Positions 31,286 through 38,837 of a DNA stretch of 64,000 bases are shown one piece after another. Both the position numbers and the translations under genes were made by a program. The stretch is from assembly GCA_937928545.1 (NCBI GenBank), contig CALGJQ010000044.1, forward strand, positions 29,522 through 93,521, in the 5' to 3' direction. A model generated the notes under the pieces. The model was not told where the DNA came from, ran no database searches, and worked only from the letters and a program-made list of their open reading frames with translations. The number at the start of each line of letters is the position of its first letter. Position 1 is the stretch's first letter. Origin of the DNA: an uncultured Verrucomicrobiales bacterium. GTDB lineage: Bacteria; Verrucomicrobiota; Verrucomicrobiia; Verrucomicrobiales; Akkermansiaceae.

Positions 31286-33880
31286 CTAAAAAGCGCAAGG
31301 GCGCTTGCGGCGGAAGAGCATGAGGCTGGCGAGGAGGGTGAGAAGGGCAGTGGAGGGTTCAGGGACTCCTGGGATGGAGGGGGTGGTAGAGCCATCGACT
31401 TGTTTGAGGTCGAAGCGTTTGTAGTCCTGCGCGGTTTCTAAAACGACGGCCCCGCTGACGGGGGTGACGAGTTGATATTTCGCGGCAAGCTTCGCGAGGT
31501 AGTCGTGATTAGTAGAGCCGATGGCAGCTTCTTTGACCTGTTGCCAGACGTGCCAGCGGGCGAGGTGGTCCCAGACTTTTTTGCCTTCGGGTGGGGCTTC
31601 TGCTTGCTCAAGCCACTGGAATTTTTGAGAGCGAGGCTGAATGAGTTTTGCGAGTTCAACGGAGAGTTTATCGGGTGAACTGGGGCGGGCGTTTCCGGCG
31701 ATTCCGATGCGTTTCGCGGCTTTTTCGAGAAGACGGTTTGGGCCTCCGGCGAGGTCGATGACGCTGAAGTCGATTTGATGAAATCCCCGCTCAAGAAGCT
31801 GGAGGAATCCTTCTTCACTCTTAAAGCTGATGGGCTGGGAGCCGTGCAGCCAGATGAGATGGCGGGTCTTCTTTTCGCTAGCGAGGCGGAGGCCTGCTTC
31901 GAGGGCTGGGATGCAATCTTGGCCGCCGCTGAAGTTGAAGTCGCGGAGGCTGGTGATGTTTTTATGAACCTCTTCATTGGCAGCGAGGATGACTTCGACT
32001 TCGTGACCTGCGTTGCGAAGTGCGGCGATGGCTTCATCTGCGGCCTCAGCCCAATCACCAAAGTAAGAGGAGCCATCGACGACAAGGACGAGGCTTTGTT
32101 TCGCGGTCTTGGTGTTGCTTGGTAGAAGAGTGCGGACGATTTTTTTGCCGGAGAATTGATCGTCCGTCCAAACGGTGGTGACTTGTTCAGGAAGCGAACA
32201 TTTCACATGGGTATGAGCGGCCATAAGATCGCGAGCGGAGAGGGAGCCGTGGGTTTCGCGCCACATGTCTTTGGCTCCTTTTCCTTTGAGTCCATCGAGG
32301 GACATTTCGAGGTCGCCTTGGACCCAGATGTCGGTGTCGAGTTCGGCGGAGATGCCGAAGTTTTTCTCGATGATACGGGGGAGGAAGAGGCGTCCGTCCG
32401 AGTCGAGGGGTGCCGTGATGCCAATGCGGATGCGCATGTCTTCTTCAGGGAGAACGGGGAAGCATTGGACGAGAACGCGATCCGAGCCGACCCAACGAAC
32501 AAGGACGGGATCGCGCCTTTCGGCGACGGCGACTGACTTGTAGGCTTTGGCGACTTTTGCGGTGGAAGAAAAGGCGGCTTCTTGGGGCTCGCCGTTGACC
32601 CAAAGAGTGAGGCGAGAGACGACGCCTTCGTTGGGAAGGAGGAGCTGCATGCGGGCTTCTTTGTTTCGATTGCCGGAGTTGTCGAACTCCATGGTCCATT
32701 CCCAGTAGCCGAGGCCGGAAGCAGAATCAATGTGGGCATCGAGGCGGGAGGTCGCGAGATCGAGGTCGGCGACGCGGGCGGAGACGCCATCGCCGCCGAG
32801 GTTTTCGTCAAAGGTTACTCCTCTGGGAGATCGACGAGGTCCTAAACTAAGGAGTTTTGAGTGTGGTGGTTCTTCGCTATTAAAGGCGCGCCCTGTGACG
32901 CGGTAATAGAGTTCCCGATGTTGCTCACTTTTATCTTTACGGCTGGAATTCGTAGCAATCACTCCTGAAATTAAGACGTTCGGGATAAAGCCGGAGGTGT
33001 CGGTGAAGCTTCTTCGGCCGACTTTTCCTTCGTAGCACATGGAGAGAAGCGTTTCTTCTGAGCCGAAACTGCGGATTAGCGCAGGGTTATTTTGCGCGAC
33101 TCCAATACGAGTGATGTAAGAGGGGGCTTCGACAAGGAGAAGCAGGACGAGGCCGAGGAGCATCCCGAGGAGCCAAGGCGTGCGATGGGAGTCGGGATAG
33201 CCTCGTTTGAGAAAACCAAAGGTAAGGTAAAGGGGAGCAGCGGCGGCCATTGCGCAAAGAAGGAATAGAGGAAGCGCGATGAGAGCGATCCCGATGCTGT
33301 AAACGACTCCAGCGGCATATCCAAAGCTGCCGATGAGGAGGACGGGAATGAGGAGGAGTCCCCAATAGCCAGCGACAATGACACCGGCGCCACGGAGAAT
33401 GGTGAGCCATCGGGGTTTCGATTTTTCAAAGGTGTTGAAGAGATTAAAAAGGCCGAGAATGGCGAAGAAGAGAATGAGGATGATTTGAGGAAAACGAGAT
33501 AGGGGGTCGAAAAACATCGAGGCAAGTGTGCCGGTGAAAATTTCCCAAAGAACAACCAAGAGTGGCCAGATGCTGAAATAAAAGGGAGTGGTGATGGAGT
33601 CTACACAGCGCTTCCAAAAGCCTCGGCTGGGTTCGGTTACAGAAGGAGTGGATTGCCAAACTGGCATGCTGGGTAGGGACATGTCATCGATGGCCATTTC
33701 TACTTGGGTCTGGGTGACGGGGGCTTCGCTTCCCTCGCGGCTGTGCCAGAGGTGGGCTTCGAGGTCTGCTCGGACTTCTTTTGGATCTGCTTCTTCTCGC
33801 TCCCAGTGAATCTGGTGGGTTTTTTCCCAAGCATCGAGGGCGTGGCGGGCTTCTGAGGTGAGCCAATGATCGTTCTTCAT
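31286..33880 (-). CDS. PEP-CTERM family integral membrane protein with VIT and vWFA-like domains
   Basis: 864 residues. Soluble N-terminus (LTSEARHALDAWEKTHQIHW, similar to PadR-associated permease prefix domains), several membrane helices (about 105-265), a VIT-like beta domain (MQLLLPNEGVVSRLTLWVNG), a von Willebrand A-like part (QSLVLVVDGSSYFGDWAEA, which has DGSxY in place of full MIDAS) and the sorting tail VPEPSTALLTLLASLMLFRR plus KR. This order matches TIGR02921, PEP-CTERM family integral membrane protein. Processing needs an exosortase, not seen here. Preceded by a PadR gene six bases upstream. Confidence 0.85.
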   Translation of the reverse strand: MKNDHWLTSEARHALDAWEKTHQIHWEREEADPKEVRADLEAHLWHSREGSEAPVTQTQVEMAIDDMSLPSMPVWQSTPSVTEPSRGFWKRCVDSITTPFYFSIWPLLVVLWEIFTGTLASMFFDPLSRFPQIILILFFAILGLFNLFNTFEKSKPRWLTILRGAGVIVAGYWGLLLIPVLLIGSFGYAAGVVYSIGIALIALPLFLLCAMAAAAPLYLTFGFLKRGYPDSHRTPWLLGMLLGLVLLLLVEAPSYITRIGVAQNNPALIRSFGSEETLLSMCYEGKVGRRSFTDTSGFIPNVLISGVIATNSSRKDKSEQHRELYYRVTGRAFNSEEPPHSKLLSLGPRRSPRGVTFDENLGGDGVSARVADLDLATSRLDAHIDSASGLGYWEWTMEFDNSGNRNKEARMQLLLPNEGVVSRLTLWVNGEPQEAAFSSTAKVAKAYKSVAVAERRDPVLVRWVGSDRVLVQCFPVLPEEDMRIRIGITAPLDSDGRLFLPRIIEKNFGISAELDTDIWVQGDLEMSLDGLKGKGAKDMWRETHGSLSARDLMAAHTHVKCSLPEQVTTVWTDDQFSGKKIVRTLLPSNTKTAKQSLVLVVDGSSYFGDWAEAADEAIAALRNAGHEVEVILAANEEVHKNITSLRDFNFSGGQDCIPALEAGLRLASEKKTRHLIWLHGSQPISFKSEEGFLQLLERGFHQIDFSVIDLAGGPNRLLEKAAKRIGIAGNARPSSPDKLSVELAKLIQPRSQKFQWLEQAEAPPEGKKVWDHLARWHVWQQVKEAAIGSTNHDYLAKLAAKYQLVTPVSGAVVLETAQDYKRFDLKQVDGSTTPSIPGVPEPSTALLTLLASLMLFRRKRPCAF

Positions 33881-33886
33881 GAAAAG

Positions 33887-34231
33887 CTATTTTTTAGGGT
33901 TCCGGAGTGATTGAACGGCGTCGGTGAGGCCGTCGTAATAGGACTGCATGGCGAGGCTGCGGGCCTTTCCAATGGCAGTGAGGCGGTAGTATTTACGGGC
34001 GGGGCCAGCATCGCTTTCTTCGAGGCGGGACTGGATGAGTCCTTGTTTTCTCATGCGTGAGAGAAGGGGGTAAATGCTTCCTTCTGAGGCATCGAGGCCG
34101 GGGGCGTTGACGAGTTTTTTGACGAGTTCGTAGCCGTAGCTTTCTTCTTCGTCAGCGATGGATGAGAGGACGCAGAACTCCAGGATGCCCTTCCGAAGTT
34201 GGACCGTCCAGTTGTCGAAGCCATCGCTCAT
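33887..34231 (-). CDS. PadR family transcriptional regulator
   Basis: 114-residue winged-helix repressor. ILEFCVLSSIADEEESYGYE opens the HTH, ASEGSIYPLLSRMRKQGLI is the PadR recognition region, and PARKYYRLTAIGKA the wing. Ends with a short helical dimerisation tail (PadR-s1 type). Operon with the PEP-CTERM membrane protein, a pairing common for PadR and membrane proteins with a conserved cytosolic prefix. Likely autoregulated through the palindrome at 34255-34271. Confidence 0.94.
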   Translation of the reverse strand: MSDGFDNWTVQLRKGILEFCVLSSIADEEESYGYELVKKLVNAPGLDASEGSIYPLLSRMRKQGLIQSRLEESDAGPARKYYRLTAIGKARSLAMQSYYDGLTDAVQSLRNPKK

Positions 34232-34249
34232 GTTAAGACTGTTTACGGC

Positions 34250-34274
34250 AAGCTACCTTGTTATGCAAGGTTTG
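34250..34274 (-). promoter_or_regulatory. padR promoter with palindrome
   Basis: ACCTTG-TTATG-CAAGGT (34255-34271) is a perfect inverted repeat 24 bp upstream of padR. On the minus strand TTGCAT, a 17-bp spacer and TAAACA form a promoter whose -35 lies within the palindrome. PadR-type repressors often bind such sites at their own promoter. Confidence 0.5.
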
Positions 34275-34309
34275 TTTTGGAAGGAGTGGAAGAGATAGTC
34301 TGGAGACAG

Positions 34310-34396
34310 TAATTCCGGGGGGCTTGGGTTGAGGATTACTCGGACTAAAGCACCCAAGGGGCATGCCATCCAAGCTCCGTAGGCTCCTTGGGTGCG
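34310..34396. repeat. Intergenic palindromic repeat, copy 2
   Basis: 34328-34379 matches 7782-7833 over 52 bp with three mismatches (GTTGAGGATTACTCGGACTA onward to CCAAGCTCCG). Flanked by short inverted pieces (GGCTTGGGT and CTTGGGTGC). Lies between the padR promoter and the 3' end of the pseudouridine synthase gene. Confidence 0.75.
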
Positions 34397-34399
34397 GTG

Positions 34400-35026
34400 C
34401 TAGAAAGGGGGTGGGGAATTAAAGGTGAGGCTTTCGCCTGTCGTGGGGTGGGTGAAGGTGAGTTCGGTGGCGTGGAGTTTGAGTTCGCCGGGAGCAGAGC
34501 CGTTGCCGTAGAGGGGGTCGCCGACGATGGGGATGCCGAGGCCTTTTTTGTGAGCGGCGTGGACGCGGAGTTGGTGGGTGCGGCCGGTGATGGGGTGGAA
34601 GGCGATGCGGGTGTGGCCGTTTTCTAGGCCGAGATTTTTCCAATGAGAGGTGCCCATTTTTCCGTGGACCTCGTCGTAGATTTGGTGGGGGCGGTTATCG
34701 ACATCGAGTCGGAAGGGGAGAGTGATGGTACCTTCGCTTTCGTGAAGTTCGCCGTCGAGGAGGGCGAGGTAGTGCTTGTCGGTTTGGCGCTCTTGGAATT
34801 GGCGGGAGAGATTCCGATGGGCTTCGGTGGTGAGGGCAAGGACGATGAGGCCGGAGGTGTCCATATCGAGCCGGTGGACCGAGGGTTGATCAATGCAGCC
34901 GGGGATGGCGTTCCGGATGCGGTGAGAAACGGAGTCGATCTTCTCGGGGCCGCGTCCAGGGACGGAGAGGAAGCCGCTGGGTTTTTCGACAACGACGATC
35001 TCTTCGTCTTGAAAAACGATGGTCAC
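34400..35026 (-). CDS. RluA-family pseudouridine synthase
   Basis: Isomerises uridine to pseudouridine in rRNA and/or tRNA. 208 residues, the short form without an S4 domain, similar in length to RluA. Motifs: IVVVEKPSGFLSVPGR, catalytic HRLDMDTSGLIVLA (Asp), KHYLALLDGEL and GRTHQLRVHAAHKKGLGIPI. Starts inside ATGA of the upstream sugar dehydrogenase gene. Confidence 0.93.
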   Translation of the reverse strand: MTIVFQDEEIVVVEKPSGFLSVPGRGPEKIDSVSHRIRNAIPGCIDQPSVHRLDMDTSGLIVLALTTEAHRNLSRQFQERQTDKHYLALLDGELHESEGTITLPFRLDVDNRPHQIYDEVHGKMGTSHWKNLGLENGHTRIAFHPITGRTHQLRVHAAHKKGLGIPIVGDPLYGNGSAPGELKLHATELTFTHPTTGESLTFNSPPPF

Positions 35027-36669
35027 TTGGCGGGGACTTTGAGGATGGCCTCAATCATCTGCTGAGTTTCCTCGATGTTGTGCTGAGGGTGCGGAGGCAT
35101 GGGTTGTTCGCCCCAGACTCCGACGCCGCCTTTGATGATTTTTTCAGCGAGAGATTCGATGGCCTTCGGATCTTTGGCGTATTTTTTGGCAACGTCACGA
35201 TAGGTTGGTCCAATCGATTTTTGCGTGGTGCTGTGACAAGCGAGGCAGGTCGTTCCAGAGATGAGGGCGGTGCCGGGATGGTCGGCGGGGAGTCCAGCCA
35301 TGCGGGGATCGGAAGCGGGGACTTCGATCGCTTGTGGGGTTTCGGAATAAGTGACGCGCTTTAATTTCCCGTCCTTTCCGTCATACCAAGCGGAACCGTA
35401 TTCGAGGATGTAGAGCTCGCCTTTCGGTCCCATTTCCATGTCGCCGGGGTGGACGAAGCGGAACTTGGCGAGCCAAGGTTCGTTCCATTCGATGTCACCT
35501 TTTTCATCGAGTTTGATCACGCGGATCCAAGTGCTGGTCCAATCGTAGACGATGAGGCAGCCATCGAGTTCATTGGGGAGACCGGAGCCGCCGGAGGGGA
35601 ATCGATCCGCGTGGAAGACGGGGCCGGCGCAGGCTGAGGCGCGTGGGTAGTGCCAGAAGGCTGGTTGAGCTGGGGGGAGTTCGGTGAGGCCGGTGTTGTT
35701 GACCGAGCTGTTGATCGGCTTGGTGGGGTCGAATTTTTCGCCGACTTTTTTGGTGACGAAGTCGTAGTCCGCGTAGGGTTTGTTATCGCCACTGAAGTAG
35801 GGCCACCCGAAGTTTCCGGCTTGGCGGGCTTGGTTAATTTCGTCGTATCCACGGGGGCCGCGTGAGCTGTCTTTACCGGCATCCGGGCCGACTTTTCCCC
35901 AGTAGAGGTAGTTTGATTTTTGATCGACGGAAATGCGGTAGGGATTCCGGCAGCCCATGACGTAGATCTCGGGGCGGGTTTTGGCGGTTCCTTTGGGGAA
36001 GAGGTTTCCTTCGGGAATGGTGTAGCTGCCATCAGCGGTGGGTTTGATGCGGAGGATCTTACCGCGCAGGTCGTTGGTGTTGGCGGCGGAGCGTTGGGCG
36101 TCAAACCACTTGCGCTCGGGGCCTTCGTCGATGGGCGCGGAGCCGTTTGACTTGAAGGGGCAGGTGTTGTCGCCGGTGGAGAGGTAGAGGCAGCCATCGG
36201 GGCCAAAGGTGAGCGAGCCTCCTTCATGGCAGGTGCCATTTTCAGGGTCTTGCGGAACTTCGAGGAGGGTTTTGGGCGAATGGATTTTTTTGCCGTCGAA
36301 TTCGTAGCGCGCGAGGCGGTGAAGGGCTTCTCCTTTGGGAGAGTAGTAGAGGTAGAGCCAGCTGTTCTTTTTAAACTGGGGATCGAGCGTGATGCCAAGA
36401 AGGCCACATTCGCGGGCGAATTCTTTTTCCCGAAGTTCGACCGGGAGGGTTTCGATGAGTTTTACTTCTCCGCTCGTCGGGTTGACGATTTTAAGAGCTC
36501 CGGTGCGTTCGATGACGAAAACGTATCCCTTCGGGGTGACAGCAATCTCCATGGCGTCGACAAATCCCTCGGCGACCGTATCGACGCGGAAGTGTTCATC
36601 GGCAGGGACGCGGGTTTCTCCTAAGGCGAAGGAAGGAAGAAGGGTTAAGAGAGCGAGGAATAATCTCAT
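35023..36669 (-). CDS. Secreted PQQ-type sugar dehydrogenase (GSDH fold) with C-terminal cytochrome c
   Basis: About 548 residues from MRLFLALLTLLPSFALG, a signal peptide. Six-bladed soluble-glucose-dehydrogenase propeller: GLLGITLDPQFKKNSWLYLY, GSLTFGPDGCLYLSTGD, DLRGKILRIKP, CRNPYRISVD, GNFGWPYFSG. C-terminal haem domain: ISGTTCLACHSTTQKSIGP (CxxCH) with a Met in EQPMPPHPQHN as likely axial ligand. Periplasmic oxidation of a sugar or alcohol with electrons passed to the haem; substrate unknown. Overlaps the RluA-like gene by four bases. Confidence 0.9.
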   Translation of the reverse strand: MRLFLALLTLLPSFALGETRVPADEHFRVDTVAEGFVDAMEIAVTPKGYVFVIERTGALKIVNPTSGEVKLIETLPVELREKEFARECGLLGITLDPQFKKNSWLYLYYSPKGEALHRLARYEFDGKKIHSPKTLLEVPQDPENGTCHEGGSLTFGPDGCLYLSTGDNTCPFKSNGSAPIDEGPERKWFDAQRSAANTNDLRGKILRIKPTADGSYTIPEGNLFPKGTAKTRPEIYVMGCRNPYRISVDQKSNYLYWGKVGPDAGKDSSRGPRGYDEINQARQAGNFGWPYFSGDNKPYADYDFVTKKVGEKFDPTKPINSSVNNTGLTELPPAQPAFWHYPRASACAGPVFHADRFPSGGSGLPNELDGCLIVYDWTSTWIRVIKLDEKGDIEWNEPWLAKFRFVHPGDMEMGPKGELYILEYGSAWYDGKDGKLKRVTYSETPQAIEVPASDPRMAGLPADHPGTALISGTTCLACHSTTQKSIGPTYRDVAKKYAKDPKAIESLAEKIIKGGVGVWGEQPMPPHPQHNIEETQQMIEAILKVPAK

Positions 36670-36761
36670 TTTGAAATCATGGCGTGGATTCTGACAGGGT
36701 GCAAGCACCTCGAAGGAAAGAAGGCTGGTCCTGAGCGGAGCTTCTCGATAAATAAGAGGGG

Positions 36762-38837
36762 ATGTTTTTTTCCGTATTCATCTTTTTGATCACCATAGCG
36801 GTGATGCCATTGTGCGGAGCGCTCTTGGAGGAGATCGAAACGGGGAACGTGGCGGGCTTTCAGCATGCGGGGTCGGTTTCTGAAATCGTCTGCCATCCTG
36901 ATGGCGAGCACGTGCTGAGTTCTTCTCGCGATCAATGTTCTCGTCTTTGGAATATAAAGACGGGGAAGCTTGTCCGGAGATTCAGTGTTCCGAATTGTGA
37001 TGACATGTGGGGGATTCGGATCATCCGGGAGGGGAGAGAGTTTTTGGCAGCGACAGGCTGTGGGACGATTTACCGATTTGAAATGGAGACGGGGAAGGTG
37101 TTGATGAGCTACAAGCATCCCGGAACGGCCTACCGAATTGCGCTTATGCCAGATGGGCAGCATTTCATTGGGACTGATGGGAAGAACAATGCCTTTCTAT
37201 GGAATATCGACAGCGGCGAAAAAGTGAGGGACTTTGCGGGGCACACAGGGGACGTTTATACTGCGATCGTGACTGAAGGGGGGAAGAGCTTAGTCACAGG
37301 CTCGGATGATAAGAGCGTCAAGCAATGGGAAGTGGAATCGGGGAAATGCCTTAAGACTTTAAAGAGTAAGACTCCGTATGGGGATGTTTACACGCTGGCA
37401 CTTTCTCCTGATCAAAAGCGCTTTGCGATGGTGAGTGGAGACAAGAATCTCCGCGTTTTCGATGCCCAGTCTTTGAAGGAAATTTGGAAGGTGAAACTTG
37501 GTCGAGAAGGCGAGGTGGTGGCCTGGTCGCCTGATGGTCAAATGATTGCCTCGACCTCCGAAGATAAGAATCTCTATCTGCTAAATGCGGATGACGGGAA
37601 GGTGATTCGAAAGATGAAAGTGGCTGGAAACCATCACACTCCCATTGCTTTTAGTCTTGATGGTAAAACGCTGATCTCAGGCGGAGACTATCACTTACAC
37701 CTTCACTCTGTTTCCTCTGGGAAACGAATTGTTCCTGAGAGTGGAATTCCGAAGAAAAATTATAGTTACGACCACGTTGCGGTATCGCCAGGTGGTGGAA
37801 GTCTCTTTCTCACCGATGACAGTAGTTGGGAGCTGAGAGATCGAGAGGATCCCTCGCGAAATCGCTCCTTTGAAGAGCAGGATACGGTGGGTGCAATTGC
37901 GCTCTCTTCAGATGGGGGGCTAGTTGCGGTTGGCGATGAGAAAGGGAATATTACGATTCGAGAAACGAAGGGTTTTGCAATCAAGGCGACCTTTAAATCA
38001 GCCAATGCGGTGGAAGCTCTGGCCTTTCATCCCGATGGGAAAAGGGTGGTGAGCGCAGGGGAGGACAAAGTGGCGACGCTTTGGGATGTGGAATCTGGGA
38101 AGAAGCTCCATGAGTATCGAGGACACCGCAAAGAGATTAATGCGATGGTGCTTTCTGCGGACGGTGAGTATTTTTACACCTCATCGCGTGATGGTTCGGT
38201 GCGCGTTTGGTCAGTCGTCGATCGTTCTTTAAAGGCGAAATATTCCCCGGAAAAAGGGGTGCCTGAATCACTCGCGCTTCTTGATGGTGGTCGTTCTCTC
38301 GTGGTGGGGCTCGATAAGAAAGAGCTATGGGGAAGGCTCCTTCTTCCTTTGAAGGGGAAAGATGAGATGAATGTTGTGGAGGTCAAAAGACTCGCTGATG
38401 AACTGGCTTCTCATGAGTTTAAGAAGCGGCAAAATGCAATGGTGGAGCTGGCCTCATACGGGCGGCCAGTCATGCCTTTGCTGAGAGGATTGGATCATAA
38501 AGATCCTGAAATTCTTGGCCGGATTCATAGTGTTCCTGATGTTCTGAGAGGGCTTTATCCTCAGAAGGATTTGGAGAAGATTGCGGAGCTAGAGAACGAT
38601 GTTTCAAGTCTTGCCTCTGATCCTCTGGGGCAGCTTTGGGCCGGAGTTTTGGGAGCGGAGGGTTCTTCTCAGCTGATCATCGGCGAGATGGATGCGAAAA
38701 CCGCTGACCTTCAAATACCAGAAAAAGTGGATTTGAATCACGGTGTCCTCCATGCGGCCTTTTCCCCAGACGGAGGCCATCTCGGGACCGTAAATGCCAA
38801 TGGGACCTATTCGCTTTTTAAAGTGAATCGCCCGTAA
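36762..38837 (+). CDS. WD40-repeat protein with N-terminal signal
   Basis: 691 residues starting with a hydrophobic export signal (MFFSVFIFLITIAVMPLCGA). Residues about 35-515 are at least ten WD40-like repeats (LWNIKTGKLVRRF, VTGSDDKSVKQWEVESGKCL, AGEDKVATLWDVESGKKLHE, TSSRDGSVRVWSVV), probably two propellers. A helical region (about 540-620) with ADELASHEFKKRQNAMVELA resembles HEAT-type repeats attached to WD40 in PVC proteins, and a last blade ends the protein. Role unknown, scaffold-like. Convergent with ppc, no gap. Confidence 0.88.
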   Translation: MFFSVFIFLITIAVMPLCGALLEEIETGNVAGFQHAGSVSEIVCHPDGEHVLSSSRDQCSRLWNIKTGKLVRRFSVPNCDDMWGIRIIREGREFLAATGCGTIYRFEMETGKVLMSYKHPGTAYRIALMPDGQHFIGTDGKNNAFLWNIDSGEKVRDFAGHTGDVYTAIVTEGGKSLVTGSDDKSVKQWEVESGKCLKTLKSKTPYGDVYTLALSPDQKRFAMVSGDKNLRVFDAQSLKEIWKVKLGREGEVVAWSPDGQMIASTSEDKNLYLLNADDGKVIRKMKVAGNHHTPIAFSLDGKTLISGGDYHLHLHSVSSGKRIVPESGIPKKNYSYDHVAVSPGGGSLFLTDDSSWELRDREDPSRNRSFEEQDTVGAIALSSDGGLVAVGDEKGNITIRETKGFAIKATFKSANAVEALAFHPDGKRVVSAGEDKVATLWDVESGKKLHEYRGHRKEINAMVLSADGEYFYTSSRDGSVRVWSVVDRSLKAKYSPEKGVPESLALLDGGRSLVVGLDKKELWGRLLLPLKGKDEMNVVEVKRLADELASHEFKKRQNAMVELASYGRPVMPLLRGLDHKDPEILGRIHSVPDVLRGLYPQKDLEKIAELENDVSSLASDPLGQLWAGVLGAEGSSQLIIGEMDAKTADLQIPEKVDLNHGVLHAAFSPDGGHLGTVNANGTYSLFKVNRP

